From Omnitrophica WOR_2 bacterium RIFCSPHIGHO2_02_FULL_52_10 (GTDB taxonomy: Bacteria > Omnitrophota > Gorgyraeia > Zapsychrales > Zapsychraceae): DNA of 6,602 bases. The position numbers and the translations under genes are program-made. This document shows positions 1 to 6,182 of the stretch, piece after piece. The stretch lies in the NCBI GenBank assembly GCA_001805655.1, contig MHGR01000056.1:1-6602 (forward strand), written 5' to 3'. Every line of letters begins with the position of its first letter. Positions within the stretch are counted from its first letter, which is position 1. The notes beneath the pieces are model-generated. The model saw only the letters and a list, made by a program, of their open reading frames with translations, ran no database searches and had not been told where the DNA came from.

Positions 1-539
1 ACAATCGGCGAAGGGGGGTTGAGCACGATTTCGTTACGCTCATCGCGGTATCCAAGCCCATTCACCCGCTCCAGCCTGCTCTTGAGGTCCGTCTTAAGCA
101 GATTGGATATCGTGTACACCCCTTCATTCTGGCACACCATGTCGATGAACTTGTGACGCTCAAGCACTTCTTTCGGCAAAGCCGCGACATGCCCGCCGAC
201 AAACAGAATCTTGACATCTTCCCCGCAGGTCTTACGGACTTCTTCGGCCAGCGCGACCATCCCGTCCATATTCTGCGAGCTGGCGCTGGGCTGCTGGCCG
301 TAGACGACAAAACAAGCCACCCGCGGATTAAGTTTCTTGATTTCCTGCGCGGCCGTTTGATTGTCCATGCCCAGAGCCTCGCCGTCCAGGATTTCCGCGC
401 CGAAGCCCTTCTTCAGGCAATGGGATGTCAGCATCCCGGCCCAGATCGGCGGCTCAATGGCGGAAAAATCCTTGCTGAGATCCTGAAAAATCTTTTTGGC
501 CGCCGTAATATTGATAAATAAAATGTCGAGACGTTTCAT
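1..539 (-). CDS. B12-binding domain / radical SAM protein, N-terminal part (partial)
   Basis: This is the first 179 codons of a gene that runs off the left edge, read directly from the minus strand. The visible part looks like the cobalamin-binding (Rossmann-like) domain of class B radical SAM enzymes. It has an opening strand LDILFIN (4-10), a PPIWAGMLTSHCLKKGFGAEILD stretch in two parts (30-40 and 41-52) matching the usual PPLGLAYLAAxLxxxGHEVxxLD pattern, VGGHVAALPKEVL (114-126) matching GGPHPTxxPEExL, and GLGYRDERNEIVLNPP (161-176), the usual lead-in to the radical SAM core. The CxxxCxxC cluster motif would lie beyond the edge and cannot be seen. ATG at 537-539 is chosen; a second in-frame ATG abuts it (540-542). 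No clear Shine-Dalgarno is present. Relatives in sugar loci are often methyltransferases or ring-modifying enzymes, but the substrate here is unknown. It follows the epimerase gene by about 42 bp, so it is probably the same transcript. Confidence 0.85.
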   Translation of the reverse strand, partial: MKRLDILFINITAAKKIFQDLSKDFSAIEPPIWAGMLTSHCLKKGFGAEILDGEALGMDNQTAAQEIKKLNPRVACFVVYGQQPSASSQNMDGMVALAEEVRKTCGEDVKILFVGGHVAALPKEVLERHKFIDMVCQNEGVYTISNLLKTDLKSRLERVNGLGYRDERNEIVLNPPSPI

Positions 540-550
540 CATCGAGCGCC

Positions 551-567
551 GCGGGGAACGCCCCCGC
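551..567. other. Short GC hairpin in the gap before the B12/radical SAM gene
   Basis: A 6-bp inverted repeat (GCGGGG / CCCCGC) with a 5-base loop lies about 10 bases before the start codon of the downstream gene. It occupies the place where a ribosome binding site would be expected, and no purine-rich site is seen closer to the start. It may modulate translation, or be a chance feature of a GC-rich spacer. There is no following T-tract, so it is not an intrinsic terminator. Confidence 0.3.
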
Positions 568-581
568 CCGTTCTTCCTTCC

Positions 582-1514
582 TTATATATTCGCGTATTGG
601 TTACGCTTGATAATTTGATACCCCTTGATCAGCTCCTGAATGCCGTCCGCCAGCGAGACCTGCGGCTTGAACCCGGTTTTTTCAATTTTTTCATTGCTGA
701 CAATATAATCCCTCTTGTCCTGGTCCTCGCCTATTTTGGACTCGACAAAGTAAAATTCAGGGACATGCTTCTTAATTTCCTGGCAAAGCTCTAATTTGCT
801 CAAGTTGGCGTCGCTTAGCCCGACATTATAGGGTTCGTCCTTCATCTTATCAAAATGATTAAGGGAATGGACAAAGGCCCGGGCGACATCCCGGACGTGA
901 ATATAATTGCGTTTAAAATGGGCCTCAAACAGCACCACGAACCGGTCATACACCGCCCGGTAGACAAAGTCATTGACCAAGAGATCCAGGCGCATGCGCG
1001 GACTAATTCCGAAAGCTGTTGCCAGTCTCAAGGTTATGGCATTCCCGGAATCAAGGAGGCTTTTTTCAGCCTCCACCTTTAATTTTCCGTATAAGGATAC
1101 CGGACGCAGAGGCGTCTTTTCAGTGCAGTGTATGCCCTTTTCGCCGACCCCGTAGCCGCTGTTGGTGGTGGGATAAATGACCATCTGGTTTTTGCCGCGC
1201 AGCTCAAGGATCATTTTTACGGCATCCAGTATGACCGCCTCGGCCCCTTGCGGGTCACGGGCGCACAGCGGCGCGCCGGTGAGGCATGCCAGCGGAAAAA
1301 CGGCGTCCGCCTTTTGCATCAGCTTTTTGATAAGCGCCTTATCCCTGGCCTCCCCGCGGACGACGGCCAATTTCGGGTCATGACAGCAATCCAGCAAAGA
1401 CGTCTGCGCGTATAGAAAATTGTCCACAACGGTTACCTGGTGGCCTTCCTTGAGCAATGCCGGCACCAGAACCGAACCCAAATAGCCGGCGCCGCCGGTG
1501 ACTAAAATATTCAT
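582..1514 (-). CDS. NAD-dependent epimerase/dehydratase, extended SDR family
   Basis: A full-length (310 aa) extended short-chain dehydrogenase/reductase acting on a nucleotide sugar. The N-terminal Rossmann motif TGGAGYLG (6-13) is intact, and DN at 31-32 at the end of strand 2 suggests NAD(H). The active site reads PTTNSGYG (115-122), giving Thr117 as the likely catalytic Ser/Thr, with YGKLK (142-146) supplying the Tyr and Lys of YxxxK. KRNYIHVRDVARAF (201-214) is the usual sugar-SDR substrate-side motif. The exact reaction (4-epimerase, 4,6-dehydratase or 4-reductase) cannot be read from the sequence. The start is well supported: AAAGGAG lies 7 bases before the ATG. That site directly follows the TAA of the upstream gene (12-bp gap), so translational coupling is likely. 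The call to family level is firm; the substrate is unknown. Confidence 0.9.
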   Translation of the reverse strand: MNILVTGGAGYLGSVLVPALLKEGHQVTVVDNFLYAQTSLLDCCHDPKLAVVRGEARDKALIKKLMQKADAVFPLACLTGAPLCARDPQGAEAVILDAVKMILELRGKNQMVIYPTTNSGYGVGEKGIHCTEKTPLRPVSLYGKLKVEAEKSLLDSGNAITLRLATAFGISPRMRLDLLVNDFVYRAVYDRFVVLFEAHFKRNYIHVRDVARAFVHSLNHFDKMKDEPYNVGLSDANLSKLELCQEIKKHVPEFYFVESKIGEDQDKRDYIVSNEKIEKTGFKPQVSLADGIQELIKGYQIIKRNQYANI

Positions 1515-1526
1515 GATGTCGCTCCT

Positions 1527-2450
1527 TTAACCCTTCATAACCCACTCATATGTCTTGCGAATACCTTCCTCCAACGGAACCTTTGCCTTCCACCCCAGCC
1601 TTGTGATCCGTTCGCTATTCAATAATTTCCGCATAGTCCCGTCCGGCTTGGATGGATCAAAGGTGACGCGCCCTTTGAATCCCGTGACCCCGGCGATCAG
1701 TTCCGCCAATTCCCGAATTGAAACTTCGCTGCCCGCGCCGATATTGACCATGTCCCCGCCGTCATACCGCTCCATCAGAAAGCGGCCGGCCTCGGCGAAA
1801 TCGTCGACATACAAAAACTCGCGCAGCGGTTTCCCGGTCCCCCACACCACGACTTCGTCCTTACCCTCCCGGACGGCATCGGCGAACTTCTTGATGAGGA
1901 CGCCGATCACGTGGCCGGATTCGGCTTGCGTATCGCTGCCCGGGCCATAGACGGTCGCGGGCACCGCCGCAACGGCATTGAAACGGTACTGAGCGCGGAA
2001 CGATTCGCACAATTTGATGCCGGCGATTTTGGCCACCGCGTACGGCTCGCTCGTTTTTTCCAACGGCCCCGTCAGCAGCCGGTCTTCGCCCATCGGCTGC
2101 GCGCCATCCCGGGGGTAAACGCAGGAGCTGGCGAAATAAAGGATTTTTTTTGCCTCAAACTTCAGGGCGGCGTGAAAAATATTATTCTGGCTTTCGGTAT
2201 TGTGGTAAAGAAACTCCGCGCCCCTGGTCCGGTTGGCCTCGATGCCCCCCGACCGCGTTGAGCCAAAAAATATGTATTCAGGCCTGTTCTTCTGAAAATA
2301 CGCATAGACGGAAGCCTGAATGGCGGGGTCCAAGCCGATCAGCGATGAGGACTGCACGTCCGTATAACCGCTGTCCCCCAGATAAGAGCGAAGGGAACGC
2401 TCGATGATATCATCATGCCCGACAATAAGGATTCTGGAATGTTTGTCCAT
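1527..2450 (-). CDS. fcl: GDP-L-fucose synthase-like epimerase/reductase (extended SDR) with atypical cofactor loop
   Basis: This 307-aa protein resembles GDP-L-fucose synthase (Fcl/WcaG), which converts GDP-4-keto-6-deoxymannose to GDP-L-fucose. Family signatures are clear: SSCVYP (108-113), LLTGPLEKTSEPYAVAKIAG (125-144), VWGTGKPLREFLYVDD (202-217) and FDPSKPDGTMRKLL (264-277). The catalytic set known from E. coli Fcl (Ser107, Cys109, Tyr136, Lys140, His179) is present one residue later as Ser108, Cys110, Tyr137, Lys141 and His180. The oddity is the N-terminal dinucleotide-binding loop: GHRGMVG-type glycines are replaced by GHDDIIE (11-17), and the following AAKVGGI segment reads GSTRSGGI (63-70). 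Cofactor binding may be altered, or the activity may have shifted within the family. No gmd (GDP-mannose dehydratase) gene is in view. The ATG at 2450 lacks an obvious Shine-Dalgarno, and a strong hairpin sits about 12 bases upstream. The symbol reflects homology rather than proven activity. Confidence 0.82.
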   Translation of the reverse strand: MDKHSRILIVGHDDIIERSLRSYLGDSGYTDVQSSSLIGLDPAIQASVYAYFQKNRPEYIFFGSTRSGGIEANRTRGAEFLYHNTESQNNIFHAALKFEAKKILYFASSCVYPRDGAQPMGEDRLLTGPLEKTSEPYAVAKIAGIKLCESFRAQYRFNAVAAVPATVYGPGSDTQAESGHVIGVLIKKFADAVREGKDEVVVWGTGKPLREFLYVDDFAEAGRFLMERYDGGDMVNIGAGSEVSIRELAELIAGVTGFKGRVTFDPSKPDGTMRKLLNSERITRLGWKAKVPLEEGIRKTYEWVMKG

Positions 2451-2459
2451 GAGATAAAT

Positions 2460-2493
2460 ACGGTAGAGGCGGCCCGGTGGGCCGCCTCTACGT
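2460..2493. repeat. Perfect 13-bp-stem palindrome between the E1-beta-like and fcl-like genes
   Basis: GTAGAGGCGGCCC (2463-2475) and GGGCCGCCTCTAC (2479-2491) are perfect reverse complements around a 3-base loop. Two further pairs (A2460-T2493, C2461-G2492) form if G2462 is bulged. The element fills nearly the whole 42-bp junction and touches the TAA of the upstream gene. In the direction of transcription it is followed by CGTATTTATC, not a T-run, so it is not a convincing intrinsic terminator. The GTAGAG...CTCTAC ends recall the dispersed REP-like palindromes of cyanobacteria and Chloroflexi. It could instead stabilise the mRNA 3' end of the upstream cistron. Confidence 0.75.
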
Positions 2494-3029
2494 TATTTTT
2501 CATTATAATAATTCCCGTGCTCGATGAGCATCGTCGCCTTATTGTCTTCCCGCTCAAGGGCATGCTTGTAGGCAGGGAAAATTTCCTCCGGCTCTTCCAG
2601 TTCGATGACGTCAACCCAGTTCATCATGCGCCGGAAGGCTTCGGCGTAATTGCCGACATGCTGATGCCCAGGATGGACAGGAGCATCCGGGCCTGTGGCC
2701 ACGCGTATGATCATCTTGGGCCGCACGGCGTTGGCGCTGATGGCCGGGAGCTTGTCCAGCATGTTGACCATGTCCGCGGTGGCAATCAGCAGAAAATTCT
2801 GCCGGGGATAAACGGAAATCGGGATGTAACCCGCTAGCGCCAGCCCGATGGAAAACTGCATTTGAAAACTCTCGTTGATCGGCATCTCCAGGGTCTTTTC
2901 CGGCGGGAGGTCGCGCAGCGTCTGGAACATGAATGTCCCCGGCCCCGCGACCGTCTGGCCGAGGAAAAAAGTTTTCGGCTGCCGGGCCAGCCATTCCATC
3001 GTGCGTTTGAGTTCGTCGAAGTATTTCAT
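2493..3029 (-). CDS. ThDP enzyme, short E1-beta-like subunit (pyrimidine-binding domain only)
   Basis: This 178-aa protein matches the N-terminal (Pyr) domain of 2-oxoacid dehydrogenase E1-beta and transketolase-like proteins, which activates the aminopyrimidine ring of thiamine diphosphate. EMPINESFQMQFSIGLALAG (48-67) corresponds to the E1-beta stretch DTPIxExGIxGxAxGxA, with Glu53 as the expected catalytic glutamate. QNFLLIATADMVNMLDKLPA (77-96) matches the FxxFxxxAxDQIxNxxAK helix, and HPGHQHVGNYAEAF (119-132) matches the HSxSxE region. The protein ends at ATMLIEHGNYYN (165-176), where full E1-beta subunits (about 325 aa) leave the Pyr domain, so the C-terminal transketolase domain is absent. 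Its partner is the PP-domain gene upstream, 206 bp away. The ATG at 3027-3029 is preceded by AGGA at a 7-base spacing; that site straddles the edge of repeat copy A. The substrate is unknown. Confidence 0.85.
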   Translation of the reverse strand: MKYFDELKRTMEWLARQPKTFFLGQTVAGPGTFMFQTLRDLPPEKTLEMPINESFQMQFSIGLALAGYIPISVYPRQNFLLIATADMVNMLDKLPAISANAVRPKMIIRVATGPDAPVHPGHQHVGNYAEAFRRMMNWVDVIELEEPEEIFPAYKHALEREDNKATMLIEHGNYYNEK

Positions 3030-3038
3030 AAGTGAATC

Positions 3039-3146
3039 CTACAGACCACCGCATTAGTAATGGAACCAGTGCATCTTTCACAACTCGTTGGAGCGGTGGC
3101 AGTATTGACGTCCGTAAAGATTCCGTTATCTATACGGACGTCAATA
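3039..3146. repeat. Intergenic structured repeat, copy A (108 bp)
   Basis: This copy matches the element at 6183-6380 in the same orientation: 44 of 44 bases at the left (3039-3082) and 20 of 20 in the middle (3083-3102), followed by a hairpin. The hairpin is a perfect 14-bp stem TATTGACGTCCGTA (3103-3116) / TACGGACGTCAATA (3133-3146). Inside it are an A-A mismatch, a 4-bp inner stem (AGAT/ATCT) and a 6-base loop. A second helix CCACCGC (3046-3052) / GCGGTGG (3093-3099) can enclose the left part. The boundaries are set by where identity with the other copy ends. The element reaches to within 9 bases of the downstream start codon and supplies part of its AGGA site. It has no coding signature of its own. 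It could be a MITE-like non-autonomous element or a conserved leader RNA. Confidence 0.9.
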
Positions 3147-3155
3147 GACTTATGG

Positions 3156-3183
3156 ACCCCGCCTTTTTAAAAAAGGGCGGGGT
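3156..3183. other. Bulged GC/AT hairpin in the E1-alpha/E1-beta gap
   Basis: ACCCCGCC (3156-3163) pairs with GGCGGGGT (3176-3183), leaving G3175 as a bulge. The stem continues as T5/A5, giving a compact near-palindrome. On the transcribed strand it is followed by CCATAAG, so there is no U-tract after the stem, although T-runs lie inside it. It is one of three consecutive hairpins in this 206-bp gap and is not shared with the other repeat-bearing gap. It could be an mRNA processing or stability element, or a weak bidirectional terminator. Confidence 0.6.
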
Positions 3184-3195
3184 TAATTCGCCCTT

Positions 3196-3228
3196 CAAAT
3201 TTACATTCGCTGTCGCTCTGTAAATTTG
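3196..3228. other. Hairpin 7 bases after the E1-alpha-like stop codon
   Basis: CAAATTTACA (3196-3205) and TGTAAATTTG (3219-3228) form a perfect 10-bp inverted repeat around a 13-base loop. In the transcribed direction it begins 7 bases after the TAA of the E1-alpha-like gene and is followed by AAGGGCG, not by a T-run. It is AT-rich and only moderately stable. A Rho-independent terminator is therefore unlikely; a 3'-end stabiliser or a protein-binding operator fits equally well. Confidence 0.6.
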
Positions 3229-3235
3229 GGGCTCA

Positions 3236-3874
3236 TTAAAATTTTATTTTCCATCCAAGCCCCGAATGGGGATAGGCGTTCTTATATTTAAAATAAATAA
3301 TCTTTTTCTCGAACTTAGTGCCTTTGAACCACGGCTCATCGCATCCCCACACCTGCCGCGTGTCGGTCATGACGCTCAAGCCGTTGTCACAAACGACATA
3401 AAAGGCCGGCAGATCAAAATTGGTCACGTACTTGACCGCTTCATGAAAGATGCCCGTTTCCGCCGACATGTCCCCGCAAAAAATGAACGCCCTCCCTTTC
3501 TTGCCCTGGTTTTTGAGCGACCAGGCGACCCCCGCCGCCGTGCCCATCAAACTGCCGACAATCCCCGAGCAGTATACCTTGTACTCCGGGAAGCACAGCG
3601 AAATGCTCTTACCGTCAATCACCGCCTGCTTGACCTCGTCCCTGGGCACCCCTTTGAGCAGCGCCAGCTCATGCGAATCCCAGTGGCCAAACACGTAGTC
3701 CTCGGGGCCGATCGCGTTGTCCCTGAAGATCCCGATTAACTGCTCCTCGCGCCCTCCCCGCAGGTGCACGGGGGCCCGGATCACGCCGGTGGCGTAGATC
3801 TCGGCGATTTCCTTTTCGAAATTCTCCAGGTCTTCTTTTGTGTACAGCACTGAATTGTTAACGCCTTTGGCCAT
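3236..3874 (-). CDS. ThDP enzyme, short E1-alpha-like subunit (pyrophosphate-binding domain)
   Basis: This 212-aa protein resembles the ThDP pyrophosphate-binding (PP) domain of pyruvate-dehydrogenase-type E1-alpha and transketolase N-termini. The cofactor/metal motif is GDMSAETGIFHEA (134-146) followed by DLPAFYVVCDN (154-164), aligning with GDGAxxxGxFHEA...LPxxFxxxNN. Asp135 and Asn164 are the expected metal ligands, while the third G of GDG is Met136 and the second N is Gly165. HLRGGREEQLIG (37-48) and GHWDSHELALLKGVP (63-77) match the E1-alpha HxxxGQEA and YRSHxxxLAxG regions. Typical E1-alpha is about 320 aa; this one stops at SGLGWKIKF. The start at 3872-3874 is chosen because GGAG lies 6 bases before it and it leaves a 19-bp gap after uxs. 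A longer in-frame start at 3934 would overlap uxs by 41 bp. It probably pairs with the Pyr-domain protein downstream. Confidence 0.85.
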   Translation of the reverse strand: MAKGVNNSVLYTKEDLENFEKEIAEIYATGVIRAPVHLRGGREEQLIGIFRDNAIGPEDYVFGHWDSHELALLKGVPRDEVKQAVIDGKSISLCFPEYKVYCSGIVGSLMGTAAGVAWSLKNQGKKGRAFIFCGDMSAETGIFHEAVKYVTNFDLPAFYVVCDNGLSVMTDTRQVWGCDEPWFKGTKFEKKIIYFKYKNAYPHSGLGWKIKF

Positions 3875-3893
3875 GCCCGGCTCCGCAACTTTC

Positions 3894-4844
3894 TCAGACT
3901 TTAAAATTCGCCTTGAACCATTCGATGGTATCACTGAGCCCTTCTTTAAGTTTAACCTTCGGCTGCCATTTCAGATATTTTTTGGCCATGGTAATATCCG
4001 GTTTGCGCTGTTTGGGGTCATCCGTCGGCAGTGGCCGGTAAATGATTTTGCTTTTTGTGCCCGACATCCGTATGACCAGTTTGGCGAATTCCAGGATCGT
4101 GAACTCATCCGGATTTCCGACGTTCACGGGCGTATGAACCTTGGAATAGAGCAGCCGCACGATGCCTTCGACCAGGTCGGAATAAAAACAAAACGAGCGC
4201 GTCTGTTGCCCGTTGCCGTACACCGTCAGGGGCATGCCATGCAGGGCCTGATAGATGAAATTCGGCACAACCCGCCCGTCCATGATGCGCATGCGCGGCC
4301 CGTACGTGTTGAAAATACGCACGATGCGCGTGTCGATCTTATGGTAGCGGTGGTACGCCATCGTGATGGCTTCCGCGAAACGCTTGGCCTCGTCATAACA
4401 GCCGCGCGGCCCGACAGGGTTAACATTGCCCCAGTAGGTTTCCTTTTGCGGATGCACCTTGGGGTCGCCGTACACTTCGGAAGTCGAAGCGAGAAGATAC
4501 CGCGCTTTTTTGAGCTTGGCCAACCCCAGCGTGTTATGGGCGCCGAGAGAGCCGACCTTCAGAGTCGGGATGGGATAATGCATGTAATCCACGGGGCTGG
4601 CGGGGGAAGCGAAATGCAGGATATAATCGACGGGCCCCGTGATGAGCAATCTCCTGGAAACGTCGCGCTTCATGAAATCGAAGTTCTTGTCCTTGCGCAA
4701 ATGCCGGATGTTCTGCAGGCTCCCGGTGATCAGGTTGTCAACGCAGATGACCCGCAGGCCGTCCCGGATAAACCGGTCGCAGAGATGGCTGCCCACGAAC
4801 CCGGCCCCCCCGGTAATCACGATCACTTTCTTTCTTGCGGCCAT
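3894..4844 (-). CDS. uxs: UDP-glucuronate decarboxylase (UDP-xylose synthase)
   Basis: This 316-aa extended SDR has the hallmarks of UXS, which oxidises C4 of UDP-glucuronate with bound NAD+, decarboxylates, and re-reduces to UDP-xylose. [10 protein letters not shown] (11-20) binds NAD, with Asp36 ending strand 2. The active site is [13 protein letters not shown] (121-133) containing Glu123, then [15 protein letters not shown] (145-159) with Tyr150 and Lys154. [14 protein letters not shown] (214-227) and [10 protein letters not shown] (275-284) with Arg280 are highly typical of UXS. The length suits a soluble cytoplasmic bacterial enzyme; no membrane segment is seen. The ATG has GAGGGG close upstream and lies 9 bp after the stop of the dehydrogenase gene, so the two are co-transcribed. 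Its substrate would come from the UDP-glucose dehydrogenase at the right edge. A variant releasing UDP-4-keto-pentose cannot be excluded. Confidence 0.93.
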   Translation of the reverse strand: MAARKKVIVITGGAGFVGSHLCDRFIRDGLRVICVDNLITGSLQNIRHLRKDKNFDFMKRDVSRRLLITGPVDYILHFASPASPVDYMHYPIPTLKVGSLGAHNTLGLAKLKKARYLLASTSEVYGDPKVHPQKETYWGNVNPVGPRGCYDEAKRFAEAITMAYHRYHKIDTRIVRIFNTYGPRMRIMDGRVVPNFIYQALHGMPLTVYGNGQQTRSFCFYSDLVEGIVRLLYSKVHTPVNVGNPDEFTILEFAKLVIRMSGTKSKIIYRPLPTDDPKQRKPDITMAKKYLKWQPKVKLKEGLSDTIEWFKANFKV

Positions 4845-4853
4845 ACATTCCCC

Positions 4854-6164
4854 TCAGATCGTTTTAATGTTTTTGTATTTTTTGCCGCCATAGACATTGC
4901 GTATGTCAAAAATCAGTTTGGCATGCCGGCGCAGCATGGCATAATCCACGTTCGTGTGGTCCGTGGCGATCACCACACAGGCGTATTTCTTGACTGCGCC
5001 CGGCTTCAGCCGGATGGAAACCAGGTTCACACTCTCCACGTTCAAATAGGGGATGATCGGATCAAAATAATCGACCCTGGCCTTCTCCCGCTGCAATATC
5101 TCGATCAGTTTGATGGACGGGGATTTGCGCAAATCCTTGACGTCCTTTTTATAGGTCGCGCCGATCACGAGGATCCTGGCCCCTTTGAGGCTTTTTTTCG
5201 CCCGCCGCGCGCCGCTGATCAGCTCCTTGATGCGCCCCACCGCATAGTCCGGCATGCCCGCGTTGATGTCGGCGGACAACTTAATGAATTTCGAGCTGAA
5301 GCCGTGGTGCTTCGCTTTCCAGTAGAGGTACAGCGGATCGTCCGGAATGCAGTGCCCGCCCACCCCCAACCCCGGGTAGAACGGCATGAAGCCGAACGGT
5401 TTTGTTTTGGCCGCCTCAATGACCTCCCATACATCGATGCCCAACTTATGGGACATCATCGCCACCTCATTGACCCAGCCGATATTGATGATGCGGAAGG
5501 TGTTCTCCAGCAGCTTGGTCATCTCCGCCGCCCTGGCGGAGGAAACCACATGGATCTGCTTGATGATCTTTTGATAGAGCAGTTTCGTCAGCGCGCCGCT
5601 TTCCGGCGTTAATCCCCCGACAATCTTCGGGATGCGCGTGACATCGTATTGCTTGTTGCCCGGGTCAATCCGCTCCGGCGAAAATGACAAGTAAAAATCC
5701 CTGCCCACCTTCAATCCGCCTTTCTCCAGCTCCGGGCGGATTAATTCATCGGTGGTCCCCGGGTAGGTGGTGCTTTCGAGCACGACCAGCGCGCCGCGCT
5801 TGAAGTATTTGCGGACGGTCCGGATGGCGCTGACGATATAGGATATGTCCGGCGTGTATTTGCGCTTGAGCGGGGTGGGGACGCAAATAATCACGACGTC
5901 GACCGTAGTCAGAACATCGAAGGTCGTGCGCGCCTCAAAGCGGCCGCTGTTCACGACCCTGGCGACCTCCTTGGACGGGATATCCAGAATATAGCTTTGT
6001 TTCCTATTCACCTGCTCGACGCGATCCGTGTCCTTGTCCAGCCCAAAGACTTTGAATCCGGCCTTGGCAAAATTGACGGCCAGCGGCAGGCCGACATACC
6101 CCAGGCCGATCACCGCGATCCGGGCCTTCCCGGTCAAAATTTTACGTTTTAATCGTGCTGACAC
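4854..6164 (-). CDS. wbpA: UDP-N-acetyl-D-glucosamine 6-dehydrogenase (WbpA-type nucleotide sugar dehydrogenase)
   Basis: This 436-aa enzyme of the UDP-glucose/GDP-mannose dehydrogenase family oxidises C6 of a UDP-sugar to a carboxylate using two NAD+. The N-terminal Rossmann motif is VIGLGYVGLP (18-27). LESTTYPGTTDELI (129-142) and SPERIDPGNKQYDVTRIPKI (162-181) are characteristic of the WbpA/TviB branch that uses UDP-GlcNAc. EMTKLLENTFR (214-224) carries the active-site Lys217. The catalytic Cys272 sits in GLGVGGHCIPDDPLYL (265-280). The C-terminal UDP-binding domain includes GATYKKDVKDLRKSPS (335-350). The start is GTG (6162-6164), with AGGGGG about 7 bases upstream. The length is normal for the family. 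It opens the tight wbpA-uxs-E1-alpha group, with repeat copy B directly upstream. UDP-ManNAc dehydrogenase (WecC) is the main alternative, less likely from the motifs. Confidence 0.9.
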   Translation of the reverse strand: MSARLKRKILTGKARIAVIGLGYVGLPLAVNFAKAGFKVFGLDKDTDRVEQVNRKQSYILDIPSKEVARVVNSGRFEARTTFDVLTTVDVVIICVPTPLKRKYTPDISYIVSAIRTVRKYFKRGALVVLESTTYPGTTDELIRPELEKGGLKVGRDFYLSFSPERIDPGNKQYDVTRIPKIVGGLTPESGALTKLLYQKIIKQIHVVSSARAAEMTKLLENTFRIINIGWVNEVAMMSHKLGIDVWEVIEAAKTKPFGFMPFYPGLGVGGHCIPDDPLYLYWKAKHHGFSSKFIKLSADINAGMPDYAVGRIKELISGARRAKKSLKGARILVIGATYKKDVKDLRKSPSIKLIEILQREKARVDYFDPIIPYLNVESVNLVSIRLKPGAVKKYACVVIATDHTNVDYAMLRRHAKLIFDIRNVYGGKKYKNIKTI

Positions 6165-6182
6165 TGTGCCACCCCCTTTGGT

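Noticed and set aside
62..521. Overlapping frames of 82 (minus) and 122 (plus) codons at the left end
   Set aside because: Both overlap the partial B12/radical SAM reading frame, which has clear family motifs and runs off the window edge.
3039..3146. Integron attC site or gene cassette boundary
   Set aside because: The element is palindromic and lies between genes, but the required RYYYAAC and GTTRRRY core pair is not found at the ends. GTTGGAG and CTCCAAC each break the consensus at one position and sit internally.
3062..3168. A small plus-strand protein encoded by repeat copy A (start MEPVHLSQLV), or a frame giving TRWSGGSIDVRK in both copies
   Set aside because: Differences between the copies do not favour third codon positions: five of six changes in the shared frame are at positions 1 or 2. 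They are instead explained by hairpin base pairing. Copy B breaks the first frame within its insertion.
3156..3228. Rho-independent terminators after the E1-alpha-like gene
   Set aside because: The stems are convincing but no T-run follows either of them on the transcribed strand, and the next gene encodes the likely partner subunit.
3840..5612. A 590-codon open frame on the plus strand
   Set aside because: It lies antisense to uxs and wbpA, whose protein motifs are unmistakable. The translation has no recognisable domain and is rich in His, Asp, Arg and Pro, as expected from reading GC-biased codons backwards.
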